From contig NC_068938.1 of the NCBI RefSeq assembly GCF_016801865.2, forward strand, positions 186,115,093-186,179,092: a stretch of DNA of 64,000 nucleotides. Reading direction: 5' to 3'. The position numbers and the translations under genes were made by a program. Each line of letters begins with the position of its first letter. The first letter of the stretch is position 1. Below, one piece after another: positions 44,880 to 56,899 of this stretch. This stretch comes from Culex pipiens pallens. Its lineage: Eukaryota > Arthropoda > Insecta > Diptera > Culicidae. The notes under the pieces are model-generated. The model searched no databases. It was not told the origin of the DNA and saw only the letters and a program-made list of their open reading frames with translations.

Positions 44880-46440
44880 CTCAGAATACTTTAGTCAATT
44901 ACTCCATTACTGAGGATTTTGTTCATTGTGATTCGATCGATCGCTGCGCACAATAAATTAAATAACTTCCCTCCAAAAAACAACTCAATCTCTGCACCCA
45001 TCACAAGCTCGCTTGTTTACCATCGAAAATTAAAACATAACCCTACCCTGTTTGGAATTGATTTGAATCCCAAAATACCATCGAGCACAGCTTCACCACA
45101 GATTCATCTGCCTGACTGTTTCCAACTCTATCACGTCCCATCAACCAACAACAACACCCGCCGAACGCAGAACTGTCCCCGAACAAGGCCGCTGATTGCC
45201 GCTCGAATTTATGACACCCGTTTATAATTTACGGGCCCGGACAGTTCCACATGGTGGGGCGGTAGGTTGCTGGCTGGTCCAACTCCAACTCCGAGATCGC
45301 GGCGACAAATGGAAAATGAGTCGCTTACAAGCATTCCACTCGGGTAATCCAATAAATTTAATGGGTGCCTCACCACCCCCGTTAAGTACCCTCCTCCACC
45401 AGCAATTACCACCAACCGGAGCGATCTTGGAGTGGAAATATGAAGAGTCCCTTGCCTGCTGCTCGAATAGGCCGCGTTGATAGGCCTTCTCCGCCCTCGC
45501 CCCAGCACACAAACCAGGCGAAACCGCTAGAAATTTATGATTCCTTAAGTTTAAGAAGTTGTCGCATCGTCTCGAGACTTGCGGAGACTTACGAGGTCGT
45601 AATGGGTGGGAAGTTGTTGAAGTCGATGGGGGAGGGGGAGCGGGGGACGCCACTTTTTATTGTATCCAATTTCATAAATACATAAATTCAATCTCGTATA
45701 TTACAAACAAGTCAAACTATTGCGCGCGCACTGTCGTTGAAGAAATGTGGGACCACCACCAGTCAGAAGTTCTTGCAGAGTCCGCCGCGCCGCGTAGTTG
45801 TTGGAGCTGAGGGGTGGGCTTCGTGACAAACAATGTTGCCGACAGATGGCATCGCCGGGCCGAAGTGGAATTTATTAACTAAAAAGCATTGCCTTAGTTT
45901 GCTTTGAGGAAAAGGGAAGGAACTTGGGTGAGCTGAGCCTTAAAGATTTTCAACAAATGCGAACTTTGTTGCACAGTAAAAACTAAAGTTCAACCAAATT
46001 ATAAACAATATTTTAAATTTGCCCATTTTACCCTAAACCCCAAAATTAAAGCGAAAAAGCCTCAGTGCAAAGCAAAACACTTGTCGCACAACGATTCTTC
46101 GGAAATGGTTGACCCCAAAGATGCTGGTCTCATCGCACTGGAAAAACTTGATCCCCCTTTCAACGGAATTTTTTCTAAGGGCACCCTCATTGGGGACACA
46201 GATATGAAGCGCTCAATTTGTTAATGGGTGACACTTTGACACAAACAAAGTGATTGTTGGTGTTTTTAGGCGTTTTTTCGCTTTCTGTTTTGTCTTCAAT
46301 TATCATTGTTGAAATTGTTGCGCTCGATCTTGTCAATGAAGCAAAAGAAATTCTTCGCAACATATGGCTATAGATTTCTATAGAAACATGTGAACCATAT
46401 TAAAAGATTTCATGAGCATTTGTTTACCAAAACCGAAAAT
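44880..46440. promoter_or_regulatory. Unique island, candidate regulatory sequence
   Basis: More balanced, non-repetitive sequence, mostly 44.9-45.9 kb. Overlapping frames up to 143 residues (45222-45653 -) are unrecognised and start with non-ATG codons. TAAT-type cores recur (AATCCAATAAATTTAATGG, ATTTATTAAC). Candidate conserved noncoding DNA. Confidence 0.3.
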
Positions 46441-47303
46441 GGGTTGTATTGTAATTTTTATTTGACACAAACTTTGTGGGGGCTTTCCCTATGACCAAAT
46501 AAGCTATTTTGCGTCATTGGTTCACCCATACAAGTCTCCATACAATTTTGGCTGCTGTCCATACAAAAATGGTATGTAAATATTCAAACAGCTGTAACTT
46601 TTGAGTGAATTTTCTGATCAATTTGATGTCTTCGGCAAAGTTGTAGGTATTATTGAGGACTTTTGAGAAAAAAATAGGTACACGGAAAAAATTGCAGATT
46701 TTTTAATCAACTTTTTTTTCACTAAAACTCAATTTCCCAAAATACGTATTTTTTTATTTTCGAGATTTTTTGATATGTTTTAGGGGACAAAAATTCGCAA
46801 CTTTTGAGCCATAGAGAAACATGGTCAAAAAATCTGCCACCAAGTTACAATTTTTTGAAAAAAACAGTGATTTTTGGAAAAAATCGAAGTTCTATGCAAA
46901 AACAAGTTTGACATTATTTTTTAATGAAAAATTGAATTTGCAATCGAAAAGTACTGCACAGATTTTTTGATAAAGGGCTCCGTTTTCAAGATATAGCCAC
47001 CGAAAGTTTGATTTTAGCGACATGTTTGCAGTTTTTCGAGTTTTAAAAATAGTGACCATGAGCAACCACTTCTAAATTTTTTTTTGAAAAGTTCAGAAAA
47101 TTTGTTATAAAATTGTCTAAGAGACATTGAAGATTGGACCTCGGGCTGCACGAAAATTGAAGTTTTCTAAATCTCACCAAAACAACCCACCATTTTCTAA
47201 TGGCGATATCTCAGCAACTAATGGTCCTATTTTCAATCTTATAACATGAAACAGTAGTGAAATTTTTCGATCTTTTCGAAAAAAATATTTTGAATTTTTT
47301 TAA

Positions 47304-47325
47304 ATCAAGACTAGCATTTTAAATG
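47304..47325. repeat. 22-bp target-site duplication (left)
   Basis: Starts ATCAAGACTAGC and ends TTAAATG; identical to 48583-48604. Confidence 0.9.
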
Positions 47326-48582
47326 TGTGTGTGTGTGTGGTCCAATCCAATACCCGCTGGCCGGCAGCGAAATTATGGGAAAGTATAGTTTGTATCAGAC
47401 TTGCGTTATGCTGATACAGCTTATCTCAGTCCCGGGTATTAGGTGGTGTTAGCCCTCGCGCTGCTTGCAGTGACCCATTTCAGAATGACAGAGCTCCTTG
47501 CGGTCCAATTCCGAGGTCACTGGGCATTGTCTGGCCCCGCCTAAAGATAAAGCAAGAACCAGACGGGTCCTCGTTCTATCTTTAAACTTCCAATCCCATC
47601 AGGCAAAACAGGGATCGGCGCGTATTTAGTAAATTGCTAGCAAAAATATGACAGGTTTCAAAATGTCCAATATGGACTGATCTCACCAAATTCGCGAAGC
47701 AGCTGCCTCTAGTTTTCCTTATATGATGATGATGGCCAGGTCCAGTCACGACATTTTACGTCGTCGCGACATTTTACGAAAAAAAAAAAAATAATAAATA
47801 AATAAATAAATCCGCGGCCCGATCCGTCGATTCCGAAACTAATTGATGGATTATGCTCTAGATTATCGTGAAACGACTCTTTTGATTGTTAATTTTTCGA
47901 ACAAAACTCACAAAATAAATAATGTTTCATAGTTCCTAGACAACTGTTGACAAAATTCTGGCACTACTGTACCACAATCAAAACAAGCACTCATATTTCC
48001 GAAAGAGAGTGAGAGAGGTGAGCGTCATGAGCGTGAGAACCTGTATGTGCCCATGCAGCAAAACTGACGTTTAACCTTAATTTGACAAGCAACACGCAGA
48101 AAAATAAGGCATATTTGAATCAACAAAACGTTTTGTTGATATAAAAATCATGATTTTTGTTGACTCAACGCTAAACGTCAAAGCAGCTTTTTCAAAACAA
48201 CAAAAGAATTTTGTTGAATTGAGAAAATCAAGGTTTGTTTCAACGCAAAATCGGCGTTGATTATATTCAACAAAAATTTTGTTGATTCAAACCTCGTACA
48301 GGCTGATTCTACAAAACATTTTTCTGCGTGAAAGCATTGCGCTACCCAAAGCACAATAACAAAACAAATATGAAGAAGAAAAAAAATCCATAAAAATGAT
48401 GAAAATCTTGAAAAATGACAACTATTTGCCCTAGATTTTACTTGATTTCTCTTTTGTATGTCAATTTGAATTGTGGGAGGGAAGGGAAACTTTTAAATCC
48501 ACTAAAACACGCCAAAAAGTTAAAATTATCGAGGACCGACCGAACACCGAACTTTTTCCTCTCACAGACAAGCGAACTCTTC
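47326..48582 (-). mobile_element. 1.26-kb non-LTR-type retroelement, minus orientation
   Basis: An exact 22-base duplication brackets the insertion. Read on the - strand it ends in a (CA)n tail (47326-47338), preceded by CCGGCCAGCGGGTATTGG, and begins GAAGAGTTCGCTTGTC. A long 3' tail-bearing segment with no reverse transcriptase frame indicates a truncated or non-autonomous LINE derivative. It contains an A-rich AAAT tract (47780-47810) and a nested MITE. Confidence 0.82.
48093..48330. mobile_element. CACGCAGAAAAAT-ended MITE
   Basis: Ends are inverted copies (CACGCAGAAAAAT and ATTTTTCTGCGTG). The interior repeats CAACAAAA/TTTTGTTG in both orientations, giving further self-pairing. Nested in the retroelement. 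No clear target duplication. Confidence 0.75.
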
Positions 48583-48604
48583 ATCAAGACTAGCATTTTA
48601 AATG
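48583..48604. repeat. 22-bp target-site duplication (right)
   Basis: Partner of 47304-47325. Confidence 0.9.
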
Positions 48605-48685
48605 GGCGTAAAATTCTATGTTTGGCCCTTTTAAAATGTATGTCTAGATTTCATTTTTTTTTTAAATATTTGTTTCATGTATTAA

Positions 48686-49301
48686 CCCTCTACAACCCAA
48701 CCCCGCCTTTAGACGGGCTTCGATTTAAAAAAAAATCGCCAAAAATCCATTTTCAACCAATTTTTGATCTTTAAAAAACATTGGAAAGAAGAATTTTTAA
48801 AATTTTAGAAAATTTATGGGTTGGAAGTTTTACTTGTTTTATGTGATTTTGCTACTGTTTTCAAAAATGTCATTTTTTTAGGTGTCAACTTTGGCTGTAT
48901 TTTTTACTAACTTTTCCTATATTTTAAGTAAAAAGAAGTATGCAGTAATTTTTTTAGTGTCCCAGACTATGCCCCTTCGTATTTATGTACAATTAAAATG
49001 ATAATGGTGCCATTTAATAGCAGAAAATGTGAAAAACAAGCAAACAATTGAAAAAGTGGCTATAAAAATATGAAAAAATTAGATAGGCAAACTGTAATGA
49101 TAGGAGGTGGTAGAATAGGTCAAATACTACCAAAAACAAACATAAACTAAACAAGATAAATGCAAATTAAAATGCTAAAATGAAACAAGAAAAACATAAA
49201 ACAAGAGAAGTAACGTTTTTCGTAGAACAAAAGTTGCTGAAAATGACCTTCTGAACACGGGAAAAATAAAAAATTTCGAAAAAAAATTTGGCAGTAGAGG
49301 G
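48686..49301. mobile_element. piggyBac-type MITE, TTAA-flanked
   Basis: TTAA (48682-48685 and 49302-49305) directly flanks CCCTCTAC on the left and GTAGAGGG on the right. TTAA plus CCC-starting ends is typical of piggyBac. Removing it rejoins the foldback arm (TTTCATGTATTAACATTGAAAA), confirming the boundaries. No transposase frame. Confidence 0.88.
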
Positions 49302-50255
49302 TTAACATTGAAAATCGGACCATTAGTTGGTGAGATATCGACATTACAAAATGGTTGGTTGTTTGGTGAGACTTAGAAAACTTCAATTTTCGTGTTTCTT
49401 TTTCTTTATGCGATTATATCTCAGCAACCCGAGATCCAATATTCAATGTCTATTAGACAATTTCATAGCAAATTTTCTAAACTTTTTGAAAGAAATATTT
49501 TTTGAAATGGTTACTCATGGTCACTATTTTTAAAAATCGAAAAACTGCAAACATGTCGCTAAAATCAAACTTTCGATGACTATATCTTGAAAACAGAGCC
49601 CTTTATCAAAAAATGTGTATAGTTCTTTTCGATTGGAAGTTCTATTTTACATTATAAAAATTAAGTCAAATTTTTTTTTTGCATGAAATTTTATTTATTT
49701 CAAAAATCACTATTTTTTCAAAAAATCATAACTCGGTGGCATATTTTTTTACCATGTTTCTCTATGGTTCAAATATTGCGTGTTTTTGTCCCCTAAAACG
49801 TATAAAAAATTCTCGAAAATCAAAAAATACATATTTTGCGAAATTGAGTTTTTGTTAAACAAAACTTGATTAAAAAATCTGCAATTTTTTTCTGTGTTAC
49901 AGCTGTTGGCATATTTACGTACCACTTTTGTATGGACAGCAGCCAAAATTGTATGGAGACTTGTGTGAGTGAACCAATGACATAAAAAAGCTTATTTGAT
50001 CATAGGCAAGGCCCCCATATAGTTTGGGCCAAATAAAAAAATACAAAAAATAAAAATGGTCGAAATCGGTCGATTTCGTAGAAAGTGGCTCAAAAGTCTC
50101 TCTTTAATTAGAAATTAATAAATAAGCATAAGAGATCATGCATAAACCACGTGGCCAATTTATTTTTCTTTATGAACTAACAAATAAATAATAACTTTAA
50201 TGCATCCGAAAAAAAGTGAAAATCTGAGTTTTCTTGTTTCCTTGATGTGCTTAAA

Positions 50256-50339
50256 ATATCGATGCCCATGTGCTCTCTTGTTCTATCTAGATAGGAATCA
50301 CAGCAAGCTTAGTGCAAGAGAGCACATGTGCATCGATAT
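50256..50339. ncRNA. 84-nt hairpin, pre-miRNA-like
   Basis: Arms at 50256-50280 and 50315-50339 pair at 24 of 25 positions around a 34-nt loop; the single mismatch is in GATGCCCATG versus CATGTGCATC. The arm contains GTGCTCTCTTG. Size and arm/loop proportions match insect pre-miRNAs, and no second copy occurs in the window. A tiny foldback transposon is the main alternative. Expression is unknown and either strand could be transcribed. Confidence 0.4.
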
Positions 50340-50344
50340 GCATA

Positions 50345-51220
50345 AGTTTTTTTTTTTCATTTATTTTCTCTGCAATAAGATTTCATTATTTTCTTATCGG
50401 ACTTGAAAATTATGTTGGAAGTGTTGAATTTATTCATGTGAATTTATTTAAAAAAATATAAAATATAAATTCTGAGAATTTGATGAAGATAAAAAAGCAC
50501 ATATTTTGGTATTATGAAAATTCTAGATAACTTAAAAACAACCAATGCGCTATGGGTTTCCTATTGTAGATCTTTTGAAAAAGTATGCGAGAATTATTAA
50601 TATTAACACTGAAATTTCTGCTATTTAAAAAAAAACTATATTCATTGAGGAGAAATACAAATTTGTACAATGATAGGGAATTTTCTGAGAAATTTTGCCA
50701 TTTTTTCTGTTAACTTTCAAGTACATATTAGTAATGCTGTTTAAAATATTATTCAGGAAATATTTAATATTCAACTTTACATCAAAACAACACATTTTAG
50801 CAGAGTTTTTTTAGAATGGAGATTTGCATGGAAAAAACTGCGATTCTTCTTTCAGGATTTTTATTAGCATATGAAATTTGTTTCAAGTCTTAGAAATATC
50901 AGTAAAAGTCGTCATGCCTATTCTATAAAAGACTTAATTATATCGAGAAGATACAATTTAAGTATTCTGCTCACAAACCAGTTTTATTGCCCTCAAGCCT
51001 GATTGGTCACTCTTATTCAAACATTTCCCACACTTTTGCTCCAGATTTCAATCAGATTGTTGACCCAAACCATCACTAACCTATAAATATACCAACTAGA
51101 CCACACATTTCCAGTGTGTTCCAGTGATAGATTTTTATTGCACCTTGAAAACAACGCGACTCCTTTTACGATCCCAGTTCGGTCGAACCTGAAAAACAGC
51201 CCGCCATTCATTCAAGGAAG
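50345..51220. other. AT-rich sequence, no gene seen
   Basis: Only short frames. Nothing repeated within the window. Confidence 0.4.
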
Positions 51221-52410
51221 AGAAACTTTGTTTATGTGTGACAGCTAAGCCAACATTTTAGGACCTAACTTTTGTGTTTTGAATTTTAATTGTTCAACCG
51301 TTAAAAAAGTACACGAACTTTTTAACGCCAGCGCAAGTTGAGGTGTCAGTGTGCTCTCATTCTGCTCTGAGAGTGTAAGTACCGATCGTTAAACCCGAAC
51401 GCATCGTTTCAAGCATTCTACACCCGAAACAGGACAATTAAAATTTATGGCAGCACCTTCCAACATTCACACGACGACGACGCGAGCACCACACGAAGCA
51501 GCTCTCGTTATCAATCTCTGACTTTTGCAAAACTGCCAAACATTAATTCTTTGCTCGATTTTTCTGTTCTCTTTCTTTTCACAGGTACGTAAAAGTTTTT
51601 CCCGCTCTCCCGGAATCCTGGCTTTGTTCCAGATTTAATTACACACCTCCTGCTGCTGCTGCTGCCAAAGTTAAACTCGTGAAACGAGCCACAATGAACG
51701 AAAACAAAAAAAAATCGCGAGTATAAAAATCGTGGGTAAGATGTTAATTGAAACCGTTTCACATAAAATACTTTCACACTTCTGGCCTGTCTCCCAAAAG
51801 TTGCACAACAAAAAAAGAGGTTGGAAAAATGGCAATTTTCAGCGGATCGTGCTCGCTTCGCGAGCCACAAGCCCCGCAAACGATTGCCTCATTATGAAGT
51901 AAAATTAGGCACATTTATTTTCACGCCACTCGAAAACTGGGAATCGTCGTCGAAACATGGCTGTCTCATTAGATCGAAACATTTTGCGCCGAAAGGATTC
52001 GAACCCACCCACACATACTGCAGAAAAAAGTTGCAACGAAAAAACGAGCTGTCGAAGAAATACCGTCGAAGTGAGAAGTGAGAGAGAATCGTTCAGAAAG
52101 TGATTATCATTATTCTTTGCATCGCGAGCGAGCGAGTTTTTTGCATGGTTGAGACTGAGGAGAGAAGTAATGATCGTGGAGGCAGTCAACACACGATCTT
52201 GGACACGAACTGGAATTGGTTGAAGTGTTGCTATTGTGGTTGGGACATCGGGCGCGGTAATAAACGATATCGATTTGAGCAATTTTCGGTAGCCACGAGC
52301 AGGACTTTTGAAAAAGAGTTGGTGTGGAGTTGCGTAATGATCTGGCGGTGATTTGCATAAATGGCTTGTGTAACATATTTTATAGGATTTAGTGCAAGTA
52401 AAATCCTATT
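51221..52410 (+). promoter_or_regulatory. Unique island with possible promoter and splice sites
   Basis: Balanced, non-repetitive DNA. A TCAGTG initiator-like site near 51346 is followed by GAGAGT|GTAAGT at 51369-51380 (donor-like). A polypyrimidine-CAG acceptor-like site lies at about 51570-51584. This would fit a short noncoding first exon, but no coding exon follows that I can recognise. Several 80-125-residue frames overlap on both strands, none with a known domain. Confidence 0.25.
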
Positions 52411-53224
52411 CTTTCGAAATACCGTAAAACGGAGTGACTTTGATAGCCGGGGTGACTTTGATAGGTTCGCGATTTTTCCGCAAAATGAAGAGTACAATTA
52501 AAATACGAATGGAATGGTTTAGAATCATACTGACCGTGGTAGAGAAGTGTTCAAAGTACCACAAGAAGTACTTTTCATAAAATTTTGACAAGTTAAAAAA
52601 GTTAGTTAACTATAGTTAAGAATATGTTGATGAACGTCATTATTTTAAACTTCTCAAAGTGTCATGATTTTCACCATGAACATGATTTTTAATCGGTAAA
52701 CGGAATTTTCGGATTCATTGGACAATTTTCCACTAGGAGAAGGTTGAATAAGTTTATAAATATCAAATATATATGTTTTTGAAACACGATTTAATTTTTT
52801 TTCCAAATTTATAGGCAATTTCAGATGAACAAATTTCATGTAAAATGTGAAAACACGTGCTTCGAATTCAGAATAAAATGCAATATAAATCAATAATTTT
52901 ATAATCAAAACAAGTTTAAAAAAAGTTTGGGCAAAATTCCGACTTTTTAACAATTTTACCTAAAATTTAAATGTATTTTGTTAAAAAACTTATAAACTTA
53001 GTTAACTAAACATAAACATTGATTTTTTTTCTTGATAACTATATCAGCTACTTTAGTGATGATCTTAAATATGATTAAGTCACCCCGGAATTTAAACTAA
53101 GAATTTTTAACGTAACTATTTCTCTAAACACTATAAAAAAAACTTTTTTTTTCCAAAATAGTGAATGGATTTTGTTTGGCCTACCCCAGTACATGTTTTA
53201 AAAGTAATAATATTGAGAAAAACT

Positions 53225-56098
53225 AAAAACTAACTTAATCCACCTATGTGGTTGTTGCCTTCCTCACTTTTTACCAACATTTGGTGATATCAAAGAGTGA
53301 TATGATGGGTTTGGATACAAATTCTATCTATCTTCTATACATATTATATATACAAAATTTCCACGGTTTTGTTCGAACGCGAATCAATTCAACACGGAAC
53401 GTCCGAAAGAGTTGATTGTTGTTGCGTTGGGTTCGTATGATAAGTTCGTGAGTCCAAGGAAGGTTCTTACGCCAAAAAGTTACAAATTTGGCCACTCTGG
53501 AACCAATTCCGGAAAATTTGCAGATTGTATGGGAAAGGTTAAAATCAAGTTTTGATCACAGGAGGCTGAATAAGCAAAAAAGTCTAAAACGTCAACAAAC
53601 GAAAAAAGGCAGAACGAAGTTTGTCAGGTAAGGCTTGTATCTCAATAAAGAAATACACAAATGTCACTTAAGCGGTAATAACTTGAGACTGAGCGTTGTC
53701 AGATCTTCAATGTTTTGAACTCATTGGAAAGGTCTTTTGATGACCTATCCAACGATAGGTTGGATAATGGATCCGGACATAGTTTACATACATTTAAGTG
53801 AGATCCGGCTTCAAAAAAGTACATAAATATCACTTAAGTGCTCATAACTCGAGACAGGGTTGCCAGATCTTCAATGTTTTGGACTCATTGGAAAGGTCTT
53901 TCGATTACCTAACCAACGATGGGTTGAATAATGGATCCGAGCATAGTTTACATACATTTATGTGAGATCCGGCATCACAAAAGTACATAAATATCACTTA
54001 AGTGGTCATAACTTGAGACAGGGTTGCCAGATCTTCAATGTATTAGACTCATTAGAAAGGTCTTTTGATGACGTATCCAACGATGGGTTGGATAATGGAT
54101 CCGGACATAGTTTACATACATTTAAGTGAGATCCGGCATCAAAAAAGTACATAAATATCACTTAAGTGGCCATAACTTGAGGCAGGGTTGCCAGATCTTC
54201 AATGTTTTGGACTCATTAGAAAGGTCTTTTGATGACCTATCCAACGGTGGGTTGGATAATGGATCCGGACACAGTTTACATACATTTAAGTGAGATCCGG
54301 CATCAAAAAAGTACATAAATATCACTTAAGTGGCCATAACTTGAGACAGGGTTGCCAGATCTTCAATGTATTAGACTCATTAGAAAAGTCTTTTGATGAC
54401 CTATCCAACGATTGGTTGGATAATGGATCCGGACATAGTTTACATACATTTAAGTGAGATCCGGCATCAAAAAAGTACATAAATATCACTTAAGTGGTCA
54501 TAACTCGAGACAGGGTTGCCAGATCTTCAATGTATTAGACTCATTAGAAAGGTCTTTTGATGACCTATCCAACGATGGGTTGGATAATGGATCCGGACAT
54601 AGTTTACATACATTTAAGTGAGATCCGGCTTCAAAAAAGTACATAAATATCACTTAAGTGGCCATAACTTGAGACAGGGTTGCCAGATCTTCAATGTATT
54701 AGACTCATTAGAAAGGTCTTTTGATGACCTATCCAACGATGGGTTGAATAATGGATCCGGACATAGTTTACATACATTTAAGTGAGATCCGGCATCAAAA
54801 AAGTACATAAATATCACTTAAGTGGTCATAACTCGAGACAGGGTTGCCAGATCTTCAATGTTTTGGACTCATTAGAAAGGTCTTTTGATGACCTATCCAA
54901 CGATGGGTTGGATAATGGATCCGGACATAGTTTACATACATTTAAGTGAGATCCGGCATCAAAAAAGTACATAAATATCACTTAAGTGGCCATAACTTGA
55001 GACAGGGTTGCCAGATCTTCAATGTATTAGACTCATTAGAAAGGTCTTTTGATGACCTATCCAACGATGGGTTGAATAATGGATCCGGACATAGTTTACA
55101 TACATTTAAGTGAGATCCGGCATCAAAAAAGTACATAAATATCACTTAAGTGGTCATAACTCGAGACAGGGTTGCCAGATCTTCAATGTATTAGACTCAT
55201 TAGAAAGGTCTTTTGATGACCTATCCAACGATGGGTTGGATAATGGATCCGGACATAGTTTACATACATTTAAGTGAGATCCGGCATCAAAAAAGTACAT
55301 AAATATCACTTAAGTGGCCATAACTTGAGACAGGGTTGCCAGATCTTCAATGTTTTGGACTCATTAGAAAGGTCTTTTGATGACCTATCCAACGATGGGT
55401 TGGATAATGGATCCGGACATAGTTTACATACATTTAAGTGAGATCCGGCATCAAAAAAGTACATAAATATCACTTAAGTGGTCATAACTCGAGACAGGGT
55501 TGCCAGATCTTCAATGTTTTGGACTCATTGGAAAGATCTTTTGATTACCTATCTAACAATGGGTTGAATGATGGATCCGGACATAGTTTACATACATTTA
55601 AGTGAGATCCGGCATCAAAAAAGTACATAAATATCACTTAAGTGGTCATAACTTGAGACAGGGTTGCCAGATCTTCAATGTTTTGGACTCATTGGAAAGG
55701 TATTTTGATAACCTATCCAACGATGGGTCGGGTGATGGGTCTGGACATAGTTTACATGCATTTAAGTGAGATCCGATTCGCAACTCTGTCACTTTTTTAT
55801 ACGTAACTTTTGAACTACTTATCGGATCTTCAAACAATTCAATAGTGCAGTATGGGGCACCAAACCGGATCGAATGCAACTTATTTGACTCAAATCGGAT
55901 CAGCCAGTGCCGAGAAAACTTGGCAAGAATTTTGAGCACCAAGGGGAATACGCACACACATACACACACACACACAGACATTTGTTCAGTTTTCGATTCT
56001 GAGTCGATAGGTATACATGAATATAGGTCTACGAGCTGTTTTTCAAAAGTTCATTTTTCGAGCAGGATTATAGCCTTACCTCAGTGAGGAAGGCAAAA
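53225..56098 (+). mobile_element. 164-bp-repeat element, copy 1
   Basis: Starts ACTAACTTAATCCACCTATG and TTGCCTTCCTCACT; ends TTATAGCCTTACC, AGTGAGGAAGGCAAAA. The inner TGCCTTCCTCACT and its complement act as short inverted ends. The same end blocks bound copy 2 at 59396-61218, so they define one family. The interior is the 164-bp array followed by a unique 3' block with a CA microsatellite (55953-55977). No transposase or reverse transcriptase frame. Class uncertain. Confidence 0.7.
53650..55775 (+). repeat. 164-bp tandem array, about 13 units
   Basis: The anchor GACAGGGTTGCCAGATCTTC recurs at 53852, 54016, 54345, 54509, 54673, 54837, 55001, 55165, 55329, 55493 and 55657, with variant units between. 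Between about 54.3 and 55.5 kb units alternate between GGCCATAACTTGAGA and GGTCATAACTCGAGA types, giving a 328-bp dimer. Confidence 0.93.
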
Positions 56099-56165
56099 CC
56101 TTACCTATTGGAAAATATTGCAAAAACAAATTGAAATCCTTTCAAAGTCACCCCGGTTTACGGTA

Positions 56166-56895
56166 TTTGAGAATACATTTTAATCCCTTTTTCATATTTT
56201 TTTTTATTTATGTTTATTTTGATCTTCTTTTCATGCTCATTCATTTGGTGATTTTCCACCTCAATTTTAAATACTTGTGGGTAGTATATTTTTAGAAGTC
56301 TTCAAATTTGGCCCGAAAACACAGGGGGAAATGATGATTGCTTGCAATTGCAATTTTTATTTCTATTAATTTGTTATACATTTTAAATTTTTCCATTCAT
56401 TAAAACATGCGCAGTTCCTTAAAAAAGCTCTGAACTCGACCATATTGGAAAAAAATAACATTATATTTTTTTCTGATTTTCGTTATATATTTATTGTTAT
56501 CCATTCTTTCGAACATTAGCAAATTTTTAAAAGTATTATGACAAGAATTCTGAACTCAAAAATATTTCATCATATTCTTTTCTTGTTTTTAAAATAATGT
56601 CGAGAAAATATAAGATCGTATTTATAATTAATTTTTTTGTGTTTCTCTTTTATTCTTTAACAATTAACAGTCCATTAAGCAGCGTAGTGAGATTTTTATT
56701 TGACTGAATGTATTTATGCATTTTATCATGTAAATTTATTCTGTGAAATATTTTTTTTAAATTCTTTATTCGGTCAACCATTTGAATTTCTTTTTCAAAA
56801 TAATTTATTCCTGTTTCTGAAAAAATATGTAAATCATTGTTTATTTATGCTTCAGTTTTTTAATACGAGATTTCTACATTTTTTCTATTTCATGT
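56166..56895. other. AT-rich sequence, no gene seen
   Basis: Very AT-rich with short frames only. Confidence 0.4.
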
Positions 56896-56899
56896 GAAA

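Larger units (their letters stand above)
46450..50095. mobile_element. Foldback element split by nested insertions
   Basis: Arms at about 46450-47325 and 48628-50095 are inverted copies. Shared segments include TTTGTATGGACAGCAGCCAA, GTATGGAGACTTGT, AGCAACTAATGGTCC and CACCAAAACAACCC. The centre is occupied by a retroelement (47326-48582), and the right arm by a TTAA-flanked MITE (48686-49301). A related, more compact element is at 56900-57925. No transposase frame. Confidence 0.8.
52422..56163. mobile_element. CCGTAAA-ended, TA-flanked element containing a second element
   Basis: Left CCGTAAAACGGAGTGACTTTGA and right end its near complement (CAAAGTCACCCCGG, TTTACGG). TA lies outside both ends (52420-52421 and 56164-56165). 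GGGGTGACTTTGA is repeated just inside the left end. Its outer parts flank the 164-bp-repeat element at 53225-56098. Fragments of the same family lie at 42430-42679 and 44745-44870. Confidence 0.72.

Noticed and set aside
45222..45653. 143-residue frame on the - strand
   Set aside because: Starts at a non-ATG codon, is overlapped by several other frames of similar length, and contains no recognisable domain.
53650..55775. Regular repeats reminiscent of a CRISPR array
   Set aside because: Whole 164-bp units are repeated with no unique spacers, and the DNA is eukaryotic. The same applies to the 185-bp, 117-bp and 540-bp arrays.
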